9,983 nt of DNA, taken from contig SXIE01000118.1 of NCBI GenBank assembly GCA_005772945.1, forward strand, positions 1-9,983. Direction: 5' to 3'. Position 1 is the first letter of the stretch; every line of letters starts with the position of its first letter. Below the pieces are notes generated by a model. The model was not told the DNA's origin and made no database searches. It saw only the letters and a list, made by a program, of their open reading frames with translations. Both the position numbers and the translations under genes were made by a program. This DNA is from Pseudomonadota bacterium (GTDB lineage: Bacteria; Myxococcota; UBA9042; PHBI01). Below are positions 1 to 5,820 of this stretch, piece after piece.

Positions 1-2
1 AT

Positions 3-335
3 CGCATCGCGGTCATGTACCTCGGCACGCTCGTCGAGCTCGGGCCGGCCGCGGACGTCTACCACGCCCCGCTCCACCCCTACACGCAGGCGCTGATCGC
101 CGCGGTGCCGGTCCCCGATCCCGAGGACCGCAATCGTCCCCGCCTGCGCCTGGCCGGCGAGATCCCGAGCCCGCACGATCCCCCGAGCGGCTGCCGCTTC
201 CACCCGCGTTGTCCCTATGCCGAACCGGTCTGCAAACGCGACGCGCCGCCGCTCGCCGAGGTCGAGCCAGGCCGCAGCGTCGCATGCCACCTCATCGCCA
301 GCGGTCGCCGCTTCACCGTGCGTGACGCCCCTTGA
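3..335 (+). CDS. Oligopeptide/dipeptide-type ABC transporter ATP-binding protein, C-terminal fragment
   Basis: This is the 3' end of a gene that starts before the window; its reading frame is open from the first full codon. The visible part begins RIAVMYLGTLVELG, the stretch after the D- and H-loops in OppF/DppF-type ATPases ('drIaVMYlGriVE'). It continues into the oligopeptide-transporter C-terminal domain with the signature HPYTQALIAAVPVPDP. Four cysteines follow at nt 192, 210, 231 and 285 (GCRFHPRC, EPVC, VACHL); this pattern is typical of the family's C-terminal domain, and in some OppD/DppD proteins it binds an iron-sulfur cluster. The protein would energise import of peptides, nickel or similar solutes from the cytoplasmic face of the inner membrane. 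Walker A, the signature motif and Walker B lie outside the window, so activity and exact subfamily (D or F subunit) cannot be judged. It ends 7 nt before the stop codon of the convergent hydrolase gene. Confidence 0.9.
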   Translation, partial: RIAVMYLGTLVELGPAADVYHAPLHPYTQALIAAVPVPDPEDRNRPRLRLAGEIPSPHDPPSGCRFHPRCPYAEPVCKRDAPPLAEVEPGRSVACHLIASGRRFTVRDAP

Positions 336-342
336 ATGACGA

Positions 343-1545
343 TCACCGGGACGCGGTGTGCGTCTTCCAGGTGTCGTAGAGCCCGAGCATCCACTTCGCC
401 ATGAGGTCGCCGAGCGCCTTGTGGCCCTTGGCGGTGAGGTGCGCGTAGTCGCCTTCGAGCCATTTATTCTTGCGCCAAGATGCAAGTGCGCTCTTGCCGC
501 CCATGGCCGCGAGCGTGTCGAAGAACGCGCAGCCCGCCCGCTTGGCGGCCTCGCGCTGGGCCGGGTAGATGTCGTCGAGCGACTTGTCGTAGACGATCTT
601 GCCGCCCTTTTCCTCGCCCTGGGCCAGCGGTCCGACGATGAGGCATGCGGCGTGTGGGGCGCCCGCTTTCAAGAGCGCGACCGTCTTCTCGATGTCGGCC
701 TGATGGCCAGCCTTCGAGAGGTTCTCGTCGACGCGCTCGTTGCCGCCGAAGTGGAGCACCACCAGATCGGGTGAGCGCGTCGCGACCTGATCGCGAACGT
801 GGTCGGCGTCCGCGTTGAGCCAGCGGCGCGCGCGCATGCCGAGGATCCCGAGCGCATCGAGCTGCACGCCCTTGCTCTTGCCGTTGAGGACCACGCCGTA
901 GACCTTGACGAGGCCCTCGCCGCCGGCGCGGATCCGGACCTTCTTCACGCCGCCCTCGGGCGTGAAACGCCAGACGCGCGGGGTCGGCTTGTCGGCCGCG
1001 GTCGCGATCTGATCGGCCGACTTCTTGGTTTCGCCGTTCAAAAAGACCTGGAGATTCCCGCCCTTGGGGATGGCCTCGTAGTAGACCTCGATCGAGGTGA
1101 TGAACTCGCCCTTGCTCTCGAAGCTGGTGGCCGCGCCGCCGAAGCTGGTGGCCACGACGCCGCCGTAACCGTAGCGTCCTGACTTCACGTCGCCCGCGAT
1201 GACGGCCATCGAGGACCAGCCCTTGCTGGCGTATTTGAGACCCTGGTGGCGGTAGTCGTCGAAGGTCGGTCCCGCCAACAGAAACCCGGCGCCAGCGTCG
1301 CCGAAGCGGCCTTGCAGGCGGCTCCGGAGCTCGCCGGTGAAGCCATCGCTGATGATCGCCGAGTCACCGTAGTAGGCGATCTTGGAGACGCGGGCGGCCT
1401 TGGGGTCCTCGGCTTTGCGCAGCGAGTCGAAGAACGCGTGGAGCGGTCGCTCCATGGGATCTTCGGCGCGGGCGCTCGCGGTCATCGCGAGCGGTGCGAA
1501 GACGGAGGCTGCCAACAGGAGGGGGGCCGTCCATGGTACGCGCAT
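343..1545 (-). CDS. Secreted SGNH/GDSL-fold hydrolase (acylhydrolase/esterase-like) with inserted beta-rich domain
   Basis: This encodes 400 aa. The start at 1545 is preferred over one 37 codons upstream because it gives a clear signal peptide (MRVPWTAPLLLAA...ASARA-ED, cleavage near residue 28) and has AGAAGGA 8 nt upstream. SGNH block I is IAYYGDSAI with the nucleophile at Ser62. Block III is FGGNERVD at about 266-273; the catalytic-type Asn269 is kept, but the usual following Asp is Glu270. Block V is GDYAHLT with Asp366 and His369. Between blocks I and III lies a region of about 150 residues rich in short strands and glycine, likely a carbohydrate-binding-like insertion. That layout, and the FGDAGAGF segment after block I, resemble Ape1-type peptidoglycan O-acetylesterases and related GDSL proteins. 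Expected role: hydrolysis of acyl or acetyl esters on a cell-envelope or secreted glycan in the periplasm or outside. The substrate is inferred and unproven. The gene appears monocistronic and convergent with the ABC gene. Confidence 0.85.
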   Translation of the reverse strand: MRVPWTAPLLLAASVFAPLAMTASARAEDPMERPLHAFFDSLRKAEDPKAARVSKIAYYGDSAIISDGFTGELRSRLQGRFGDAGAGFLLAGPTFDDYRHQGLKYASKGWSSMAVIAGDVKSGRYGYGGVVATSFGGAATSFESKGEFITSIEVYYEAIPKGGNLQVFLNGETKKSADQIATAADKPTPRVWRFTPEGGVKKVRIRAGGEGLVKVYGVVLNGKSKGVQLDALGILGMRARRWLNADADHVRDQVATRSPDLVVLHFGGNERVDENLSKAGHQADIEKTVALLKAGAPHAACLIVGPLAQGEEKGGKIVYDKSLDDIYPAQREAAKRAGCAFFDTLAAMGGKSALASWRKNKWLEGDYAHLTAKGHKALGDLMAKWMLGLYDTWKTHTASR

Positions 1546-1553
1546 GCGGTCGA

Positions 1554-1560
1554 TCCTTCT
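1554..1560 (-). promoter_or_regulatory. Ribosome binding site fixing the hydrolase start
   Basis: The minus strand reads AGAAGGA, and its AAGGA core sits 8 nt before the ATG at 1545. No comparable Shine-Dalgarno was relied on for the longer upstream start at 1656, and the shorter form begins exactly at a signal peptide. Confidence 0.7.
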
Positions 1561-1567
1561 TAGGTCC

Positions 1568-1582
1568 TGCACCTGGGGTGCA
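1568..1582. repeat. Inverted repeat in the hydrolase 5' region (possible operator)
   Basis: TGCACC and GGTGCA form 6-bp perfect arms around a TGG spacer. The repeat overlaps the 3' edge of the proposed -10 element and the expected transcription start of the minus-strand hydrolase gene. A small dimeric regulator could bind here. The arms are short, so chance is a real alternative. Confidence 0.3.
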
Positions 1583-1607
1583 TAGCCCCGGGACGGTGGG
1601 GAGGCAA
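1579..1607 (-). promoter_or_regulatory. Candidate sigma-70-type promoter for the SGNH hydrolase
   Basis: On the minus strand, TTGCCT (nt 1602-1607) and TATGCA (nt 1579-1584) are separated by 17 nt. This is a fair match to -35/-10 spacing with moderate hexamers. It would give a leader of roughly 25-30 nt containing the Shine-Dalgarno. Prediction by eye only; consensus preferences of this organism are unknown. Confidence 0.3.
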
Positions 1608-1671
1608 AGAAACGCGTGACCACCGCGGATCCGTCCTGCGGTGCCGAAGATCGCAAGATCGGTCGCGCGGA

Positions 1672-1700
1672 TTGCTGTCTCGATGCGACTAGAGTATGGT
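1672..1700 (+). promoter_or_regulatory. Candidate sigma-70-type promoter for the spike-protein gene
   Basis: TTGCTG (1672-1677) and TATGGT (1695-1700) are spaced 17 nt apart in an otherwise GC-rich stretch. Transcription would begin near 1707, about 48 nt before the ATG at 1755. The hexamers are imperfect, so this is a candidate only. Together with the opposite-strand candidate it makes 1546-1754 a divergent promoter region; no gene was seen inside it. Confidence 0.35.
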
Positions 1701-1739
1701 CGTCGCCAACGGGCGAGGGGTCTGCCTAGTGGTGCTTCC

Positions 1740-1745
1740 GAGGAG
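1740..1745 (+). promoter_or_regulatory. Ribosome binding site fixing the spike-protein start
   Basis: GAGGAG lies 9 nt before the ATG at 1755. It supports the 266-residue form over a start at 1641, whose additional 38 residues (Arg/Ala-rich) do not resemble the family and would cover the candidate promoter. Confidence 0.75.
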
Positions 1746-1754
1746 CACTCGACG

Positions 1755-2555
1755 ATGACGTACGAGTTTGGCCTGAGCAGACGAATCTACGGCGTGGTAC
1801 ACGGCGTCGTAACCGATAACAAACACCCCGACGGCGCGTATCGCGTGAAGGTGAAGTTTCCTTGGATCCGCTCGACGGACGCCGGGGACGACTCCGACTA
1901 CGTGAGTTCGTGGGCCCGCGTGGCCAGCTCCATGGCGGGAAACGGCCGCGGCATGTACATGCTGCCCGAGGTCGACGACGAGGTCGTGGTCTCGTTCATC
2001 CATGGCGACATCCGCTGCCCCGTGATCCTCGGCTGTGTCTGGAACGACACCGACAAGCAGCCCGTCGGCGGCTCGGCGCCCAAGGCGTCGACCGATCCGC
2101 TCGGCAACGACCTTGGAATTGGGGACGCCGCCAAGGACAACAAAGAAGCGAGCGGCAAGAACAACGCGCGCTTCATGATCAGCCGCGCCGGCAGCGTCAT
2201 GATGTTCGACGACACGGCGGGCAAAGAGAAGATCATCTTCAAGACCGCGAAGGGGTCGGCCCTCATCATCAACGATGAGAAGGAAGTCCTCGCGATGTAC
2301 GACCACACGAAAGAGGTCTACCTCGCGATGGATGCGACCAATAAGAAGATCACCATGGAGACCAAGAACGGCGAGATCCACATGCTCTGCAAGAACGGCA
2401 AGTTCTACGTGGAGGCCAAGGAGATCATCACCAAGGCCAGCACCAAGCAGGAGCACAAGTGCGACACGACCTGGCATCAGGAGTCAGGTGGCAAGATGAC
2501 GATCAAGGCGGGCGGCACGATGGACTGCGACGCGCCCAAGATCGAGCTCAACTGA
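1755..2555 (+). CDS. Phage baseplate assembly protein V / VgrG C-terminal-like spike protein (orphan)
   Basis: This encodes 266 aa. Residues about 10-100 form the gp5/VgrG OB-fold: GVVTDNKHPDGAYRVKVKFPW at the start, SSWARVASSMAGNGRGMYML and LPEVDDEVVVSFIHGDIRCPVILG after it, the standard signatures of Phage_base_V. Residues about 137-175 match the spike neck (NNARFMISRAGSVMMFDD, GKEKIIF). Residues about 176-266 are short alternating strands with repeated charged turns, as in the trimeric beta-helical needle, ending in CDAPKIELN. The gp27-like N-terminal half of true VgrG is absent, so it matches the stand-alone gpV type used as the tip of contractile tails, type VI secretion or extracellular injection systems. 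The product is expected to trimerise and puncture target membranes. No sheath, tube, baseplate, ClpV or effector gene lies next to it, and it has its own promoter candidate and terminator. It is noticeably richer in lysine than its neighbours. Whether it belongs to a distant system or a decayed prophage cannot be told here. Confidence 0.88.
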   Translation: MTYEFGLSRRIYGVVHGVVTDNKHPDGAYRVKVKFPWIRSTDAGDDSDYVSSWARVASSMAGNGRGMYMLPEVDDEVVVSFIHGDIRCPVILGCVWNDTDKQPVGGSAPKASTDPLGNDLGIGDAAKDNKEASGKNNARFMISRAGSVMMFDDTAGKEKIIFKTAKGSALIINDEKEVLAMYDHTKEVYLAMDATNKKITMETKNGEIHMLCKNGKFYVEAKEIITKASTKQEHKCDTTWHQESGGKMTIKAGGTMDCDAPKIELN

Positions 2556-2602
2556 CCGTCTGGCGCGGTTTTGCGGTCCTTGGACCGAACGGATTGCACA
2601 CG

Positions 2603-2629
2603 AAGCCCCGCCCTGCGGGGCTTTTTCTT
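2603..2629 (+). terminator. Rho-independent terminator after the spike gene
   Basis: AAGCCCCGC and GCGGGGCTT pair as a perfect 9-bp GC-rich stem around a CCT loop, followed by a T-rich tract (TTTTTCTT). It lies about 48 nt after the spike gene stop and isolates that gene from the polysaccharide operon. The A residues before the stem are few, so it is judged mainly one-directional. Confidence 0.9.
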
Positions 2630-2756
2630 GGCCTCGGGTCGCGCGCATACCCGACCGCGGAATCGATGGAACCGGCCAGGAAGCGTGCAAAGAAGGCGAC
2701 CTTGGGATAGATGCGCGTCTCGGGGCGTCGTGATTGGCGTCTGGGCGCAGCCTCCC

Positions 2757-2770
2757 GCGAGCCGGCTCGC
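2757..2770. repeat. 14-bp perfect palindrome upstream of the polysaccharide operon (possible operator)
   Basis: GCGAGCCGGCTCGC is its own reverse complement. It sits about 115 nt before the operon's first start codon, a sensible place for a transcription-factor dimer site. High GC content makes short GC palindromes more likely by chance, so function is a guess. Confidence 0.4.
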
Positions 2771-2795
2771 AGCGGCCCCGCGTGTGATCAATCTG

Positions 2796-2860
2796 GTGGG
2801 CTGCGGCAACCCACGTATGTTCGCCTGGATTGAGGGCTCGAACCCCGCACGGTTTCGGGG
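2796..2860 (+). other. Two small hairpins in the likely leader of the polysaccharide operon
   Basis: Hairpin one is GTGGG (2796-2800) with CCCAC (2810-2814) around a 9-nt loop CTGCGGCAA, which contains a secondary TGC/GCA pairing. Hairpin two is CCCCG (2843-2847) with CGGGG (2856-2860) around an 8-nt loop. Neither is followed by a T tract, so they are not terminators. They could be part of a leader RNA structure, but I could not match them to a known riboswitch. Confidence 0.25.
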
Positions 2861-2884
2861 CGCGCAGGCAAAGGGCATGGCCGG

Positions 2885-4441
2885 ATGACGAGTTTCGTCG
2901 TGGCGTTCTTCGTGAGCCTGGGGGTGGCGACGGTGATGACCGCCCTCGTGCTCCGGTTCGCCTTGACGCGCGGCCTCTACGATCAGCCCGACCACCGCAA
3001 GGTCCATGCGCGGCCGATTCCGCGCCTCGGCGGGGTGGCGATCGTCATCGGATTCTTCGTGCCCGTGACGGAGCTGCTCATCGTCGAGGCCGGCGCGCGC
3101 GACGCCCTGACGCGCGACACGCTCCAGCTCGTGGGCCTGTATGTCGGCGGATTCCTCATCGCCGCGCTCGGGCTCTTCGATGACCTGCGCGGCGCCAACG
3201 CGCGCCAGAAGCTGGTCGTCGAGGTGGCTGTCGCGTTGCTGATGTACGGGCTGGGCTATCGGATCGAGGCGATTTCGAACCCGTTCGGGGGCAGTGTCGA
3301 GCTCGGCGTTCTTGCGTTGCCGGTGACGGTCCTCTGGTTTGTCGGCGTCATGAACGCGGTGAACCTCATCGACGGGCTCGACGGCTTGGCGGGCGGAATC
3401 GGGCTCATTTCGGTCATGACGTTGTTCGCGCTCTCGGCGATCGAGGGCGATACGCTCGGCTGTCTTCTCTGCGCGTGTCTAGGCGGCAGCCTCGTCGGTT
3501 TTCTGATCTTCAACTTCAACCCGGCGCGCATCTTCATGGGCGATACGGGCTCGCTCTTTCTGGGGTTTGTGCTGGCGTCGTTCTCGATCGCAAGCTCGAA
3601 CAAGGGCTCGACGGCCATCGCGCTGGTCGTGCCGATCCTCGCGCTCGGGCTGCCGATCGTCGACACGATGTGGGCCATCGGACGTCGCTTTCGCGCGCAG
3701 CGCCCCATTTTCTCGGCCGACCAGGAGCACATCCATCATCGATTGCTCAAGGCCGGCTTCTCGCATCGTGGCGCGGTTCTGACGCTGTATGGGCTCGCGC
3801 TGGCCTTGGCCGGCGCGGCGCTCTTGACGCGCGCCGTGAGCCAGCCGGTGGCCGGCCTGGTGGTGCTCGCGGCGGCCGTCGTGCTGTTCGTCGTCCTCAG
3901 ACTTCTGACGTCGCGGCCGCGGCTCTCAACGGGCCTGGCCGATCCGTTCGGCGCCGAGGGGCTTTCGGCGCGGGCCGCGCTGGAGGCGGCCGAGCGCGCG
4001 ATCCTGGCGGCCCCGACGCCGGCGGCCCTCGGCGTGCTCCTCGACGCGCTCGCCGACCAGAGCCGCGTCCTGGCGGCGCTCGTCCTCGATGGCGATCGGC
4101 CGCTCTACGTGCGGTCGCGCGAGGCCAGCGCGCACGAGGCCATGCGGCCCATCGTGAGCTATCGGATCCCGCTCGCCGAGCGCGGGGGCCACCAGGCCGT
4201 CTTGGAGATCCGCTTCGCGCGCGCCGAGGTGCATGCGCGGGTGACGCCCGATCTGGCGGCCGATCTCGGCGTCGTCCTGCCCTGGGAGCGTCTCGCGACA
4301 GCGATTCAGAAGGTCCTGGTCGAGCTCGACTGGCGCCCGATGCAGACGCCGGTTCCGCCGGTTCCGCCGGCTCCGATCGGCACGCCGCAGCTCCAGCCCG
4401 CCACGGTGCTAGGGCGCGTCCTCGGCGGCGGGGCCGCGTGA
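2885..4441 (+). CDS. wecA: WecA/TagO-family undecaprenyl-phosphate sugar-1-phosphate transferase with extra C-terminal domain
   Basis: This encodes 518 aa. It is a polytopic inner-membrane enzyme that transfers a sugar 1-phosphate, usually GlcNAc-1-P, from a UDP-sugar to undecaprenyl phosphate, starting lipid-linked glycan assembly. Family signatures are all present: KVHARPIPRLGG (39-50), the Asp-Asp pair in LGLFDDLRG (99-100), NLIDGLDGLAGG with Asp163 and Asp166, FNFNPARIFMGDTGSLFLG with Asp220, and EHIHHRLL (281-288) in the cytosolic loop. Hydrophobic helices continue to about residue 340. Typical family members end near there; this one has about 180 further residues. Residues about 355-482 form a soluble alpha/beta domain with a faint GAF-like pattern, followed by a proline-rich tail. 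It heads the operon and its stop overlaps the next start by 1 nt (TGATG). The wecA symbol states family; sugar specificity is not determined. Confidence 0.9.
   Translation: MTSFVVAFFVSLGVATVMTALVLRFALTRGLYDQPDHRKVHARPIPRLGGVAIVIGFFVPVTELLIVEAGARDALTRDTLQLVGLYVGGFLIAALGLFDDLRGANARQKLVVEVAVALLMYGLGYRIEAISNPFGGSVELGVLALPVTVLWFVGVMNAVNLIDGLDGLAGGIGLISVMTLFALSAIEGDTLGCLLCACLGGSLVGFLIFNFNPARIFMGDTGSLFLGFVLASFSIASSNKGSTAIALVVPILALGLPIVDTMWAIGRRFRAQRPIFSADQEHIHHRLLKAGFSHRGAVLTLYGLALALAGAALLTRAVSQPVAGLVVLAAAVVLFVVLRLLTSRPRLSTGLADPFGAEGLSARAALEAAERAILAAPTPAALGVLLDALADQSRVLAALVLDGDRPLYVRSREASAHEAMRPIVSYRIPLAERGGHQAVLEIRFARAEVHARVTPDLAADLGVVLPWERLATAIQKVLVELDWRPMQTPVPPVPPAPIGTPQLQPATVLGRVLGGGAA
4349..4375 (+). 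repeat. Three 9-bp tandem units in the tail of the WecA-like gene
   Basis: CCGGTTCCG occurs twice, then CCGGCTCCG, encoding PVP-PVP-PAP (residues 489-497). It forms a proline-rich linker after the extra C-terminal domain and is likely to vary in copy number between strains. Confidence 0.6.
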
Positions 4442-5820
4442 TGCACATCGTCGCGCTCAACCACGCCTACCCGCCCGGGCAGGCCGCCACCGGACAGCTC
4501 CTTGCCGAGCTTGCCGAGGGCCTGGCCGAGCGCGGCCATCGCGTGACGATCATCACCGCGGACCACGCGGGTGAGCGGCCTGTCGATCATGCTGGCGTCG
4601 CGGGCAGCCCGGCAACGGCCCTGGCGGGCCATGCCGGGCCTTCGCGAGAGGGTGTCGCGGGCAGCCCGGCAACGGCCCTGGCGGGCCATGCCGGGCCTTC
4701 GCGAGAGGGCGTCGAGGTTCGCCGCGTGCGCACGACTCACCTCGGCAAGGGCCGTCTTTGGCAACGCGCGCTCGACTACGCCAGCTTCTACGCGGGTGCC
4801 ATGGTCGAGCTCGGGCGGCTCGAGCTCGGCGGGGCGCGCCCGGATGTCTTCATGCCGCTGACGACGCCGCCGCTCATCGGGGTCGGGGCGCAGCTCGCGG
4901 CCGCGCTGCGCGGGGCGCCGGTCGTTCAGGTCGTGCAGGATCTCTACCCGGATTTGGCGGTCGAGCTCGGCGCCGTGTCGCGTCGCGGCGCGGTCCATCG
5001 CGCCTGGCGCCTCGCAACACGCCTCTCGCTTCAGCGCGCGCGCCGCGTGGTCGTCTTGTCCGAAGGCATGCGCCGGCGCGTGCGCGCGTACGGCGTCGCG
5101 GACGAGGCCATCGACACGATCCCCAACTGGGCGCTCAGCGAGGTGGAGAGCGCCCCAGCGAGCGGGGTCGAGGCTCGGCTCGCGTACGGACTCGGCGAGC
5201 GCATGGTCGTCATGTACTCGGGCAACCTCGGGGCGGGGCATGCGTTCGAGACGATCCTCGCGGCCGCCGAGGCGCTCGCGCACCGCGGCGACATCGTCTT
5301 CGCGTTCGTCGGCGACGGCGTGCGGCGCGGCGAGGTCGAGCGCTTCATCGCGGCGCGCGGGCTGAGCAACGTGCGCCTGTTCCCGCTGGCCGCGCGCGCG
5401 CGCCTCGCGGAGAGTCTCGCGGCCGCGGATCTGCACGTCATCACGCTGCGCGACGAGGTCGCGGGGATGCTCGTGCCATCGAAGCTCTACGGGATCCTCG
5501 GGGCCGCGCGGCCGGCGCTCTTCATCGGTCCCATCGGCTCGGATGTGGCCCAGTTGGTGGCCGAGGCCGGGGCGGGTTCGGTGGTGCCGAACGGGGATGT
5601 GGCGGGCGCGGTCCGGGCGATCACGGCGTTGGCCGACGATCCCGAGCGTGGTCGCGCGGCGGGTGCGGCGGGACGGCGATTTCTCCTCGATCGGCTCTCG
5701 CGTGAAGCGGCGGTCACACGCTATGAGGCCACGCTCGCGCGAGCGATCGAAGCTGGCGGCGCTGGCGGCGCTGGCGGAGCGGCCGAGGGAATGGACATGC
5801 GGCGGAGGTCGGGGCGATGA
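4441..5820 (+). CDS. GT4-family (GT-B fold) glycosyltransferase, WcaI/WbuB-like, with duplicated palindromic insert
   Basis: This encodes 459 aa. The N-terminal Rossmann domain opens MHIVALNHAYPPGQAATGQLLAELAEGLAERGHRVTIIT, the acceptor-side layout of GT4 enzymes of the WcaI/WbuB kind. The C-terminal donor domain starts near VVMYSGNLGAGHAFETIL (about 256-273). It contains FAFVGDGVRRGEVE, then PSKLYGILGAARPALFIG (from Pro346), and SDVAQLVAEAGAGSVV in place of the usual EX7E region. It would add a sugar from a nucleotide donor to the lipid-linked product of the WecA-like enzyme at the inner face of the inner membrane. The start ATG overlaps the upstream stop by 1 nt, implying translational coupling. 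Between the strand ending TIITADH and the strand VEVRRVRTT sit two in-frame 19-residue repeats (52-89) not expected in the family. The C-terminus has an Ala-Gly-Gly repeat and a basic tail. Donor and linkage are unknown. Confidence 0.85.
   Translation: MHIVALNHAYPPGQAATGQLLAELAEGLAERGHRVTIITADHAGERPVDHAGVAGSPATALAGHAGPSREGVAGSPATALAGHAGPSREGVEVRRVRTTHLGKGRLWQRALDYASFYAGAMVELGRLELGGARPDVFMPLTTPPLIGVGAQLAAALRGAPVVQVVQDLYPDLAVELGAVSRRGAVHRAWRLATRLSLQRARRVVVLSEGMRRRVRAYGVADEAIDTIPNWALSEVESAPASGVEARLAYGLGERMVVMYSGNLGAGHAFETILAAAEALAHRGDIVFAFVGDGVRRGEVERFIAARGLSNVRLFPLAARARLAESLAAADLHVITLRDEVAGMLVPSKLYGILGAARPALFIGPIGSDVAQLVAEAGAGSVVPNGDVAGAVRAITALADDPERGRAAGAAGRRFLLDRLSREAAVTRYEATLARAIEAGGAGGAGGAAEGMDMRRRSGR
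4594..4714 (+). repeat. Tandem pair of 57-bp units, each carrying a 50-nt nested palindrome, in frame in the glycosyltransferase
   Basis: Unit 1 is 4594-4650 and unit 2 is 4651-4707; they differ at only one base (third position of the first Gly codon). A seven-base GGYGTCG motif begins each unit and recurs at 4708-4714. Each unit folds as a nested hairpin. In unit 1: TCGCG 4598-4602 with CGCGA 4643-4647; GCCCGGC 4607-4613 with GCCGGGC 4633-4639; GGCCC 4617-4621 with GGGCC 4626-4630 around a TGGC loop. That is 17 base pairs in 50 nt. The peptide per unit is GVAGSPATALAGHAGPSRE. The near identity says the duplication is recent or conserved by gene conversion. The look is that of a REP-like or RPE-like palindromic element placed inside a coding sequence; a simple local duplication of host sequence is the alternative. 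Confidence 0.85.
5752..5778 (+). repeat. Three 9-bp tandem units near the glycosyltransferase C-terminus
   Basis: GCTGGCGGC occurs twice, then GCTGGCGGA, encoding (Ala-Gly-Gly)x3 at residues 438-446. It is a flexible tail just before the basic C-terminus and the Shine-Dalgarno of the next gene (GGAGG at 5803-5807). Confidence 0.6.

Larger units (their letters stand above)
2556..2884. other. Intergenic region between the spike gene and the polysaccharide operon
   Basis: This is 329 nt with no convincing gene. It contains, in order, a 6-bp inverted repeat with a 2-nt spacer (CGGTCC at 2574-2579 and GGACCG at 2582-2587), the intrinsic terminator at 2603-2629, a 14-bp perfect palindrome at 2757-2770, and two small hairpins at 2796-2814 and 2843-2860. 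The operon start codon follows at 2885, with AAAGGG at 2870-2875 as a weak Shine-Dalgarno. I found no good -35/-10 pair; the only -10-like hexamer (TATGTT, 2816-2821) lacks a partner at 16-18 nt. The operon promoter must lie here or use a non-housekeeping sigma factor. Confidence 0.6.

Noticed and set aside
344..358. Hairpin CACCG/CGGTG at the hydrolase 3' end as a terminator
   Set aside because: It has only a 5-bp stem, lies inside the coding end, and has no T tract on either side.
2735..2749. Sigma-54-like TGGC...GC spacing before the polysaccharide operon
   Set aside because: The GG and GC elements are one base too close, and the TTGCA part is missing.
2830..2860. T-arm-like sequence GGGCTCGAACCCC suggesting a tRNA or attachment site
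   Set aside because: The stem is imperfect, and no matching acceptor arm, anticodon arm or D arm lies about 70 nt upstream.
2790..2880. Possible c-di-GMP (GEMM) riboswitch in the operon leader
   Set aside because: The hairpin and GGCAAA string look superficially similar, but the conserved tetraloop-receptor and GGGACGCAAAGCC-type core are absent.
3475..4440. Much longer N-terminus for the glycosyltransferase reading back to 3475
   Set aside because: The extra residues are an off-frame reading of the WecA-like gene; GT4 homology starts exactly at the ATG at 4441.
4594..4707. Tandem repeats as a CRISPR array
   Set aside because: The units abut with no unique spacers, number only two, and are in frame within a gene.
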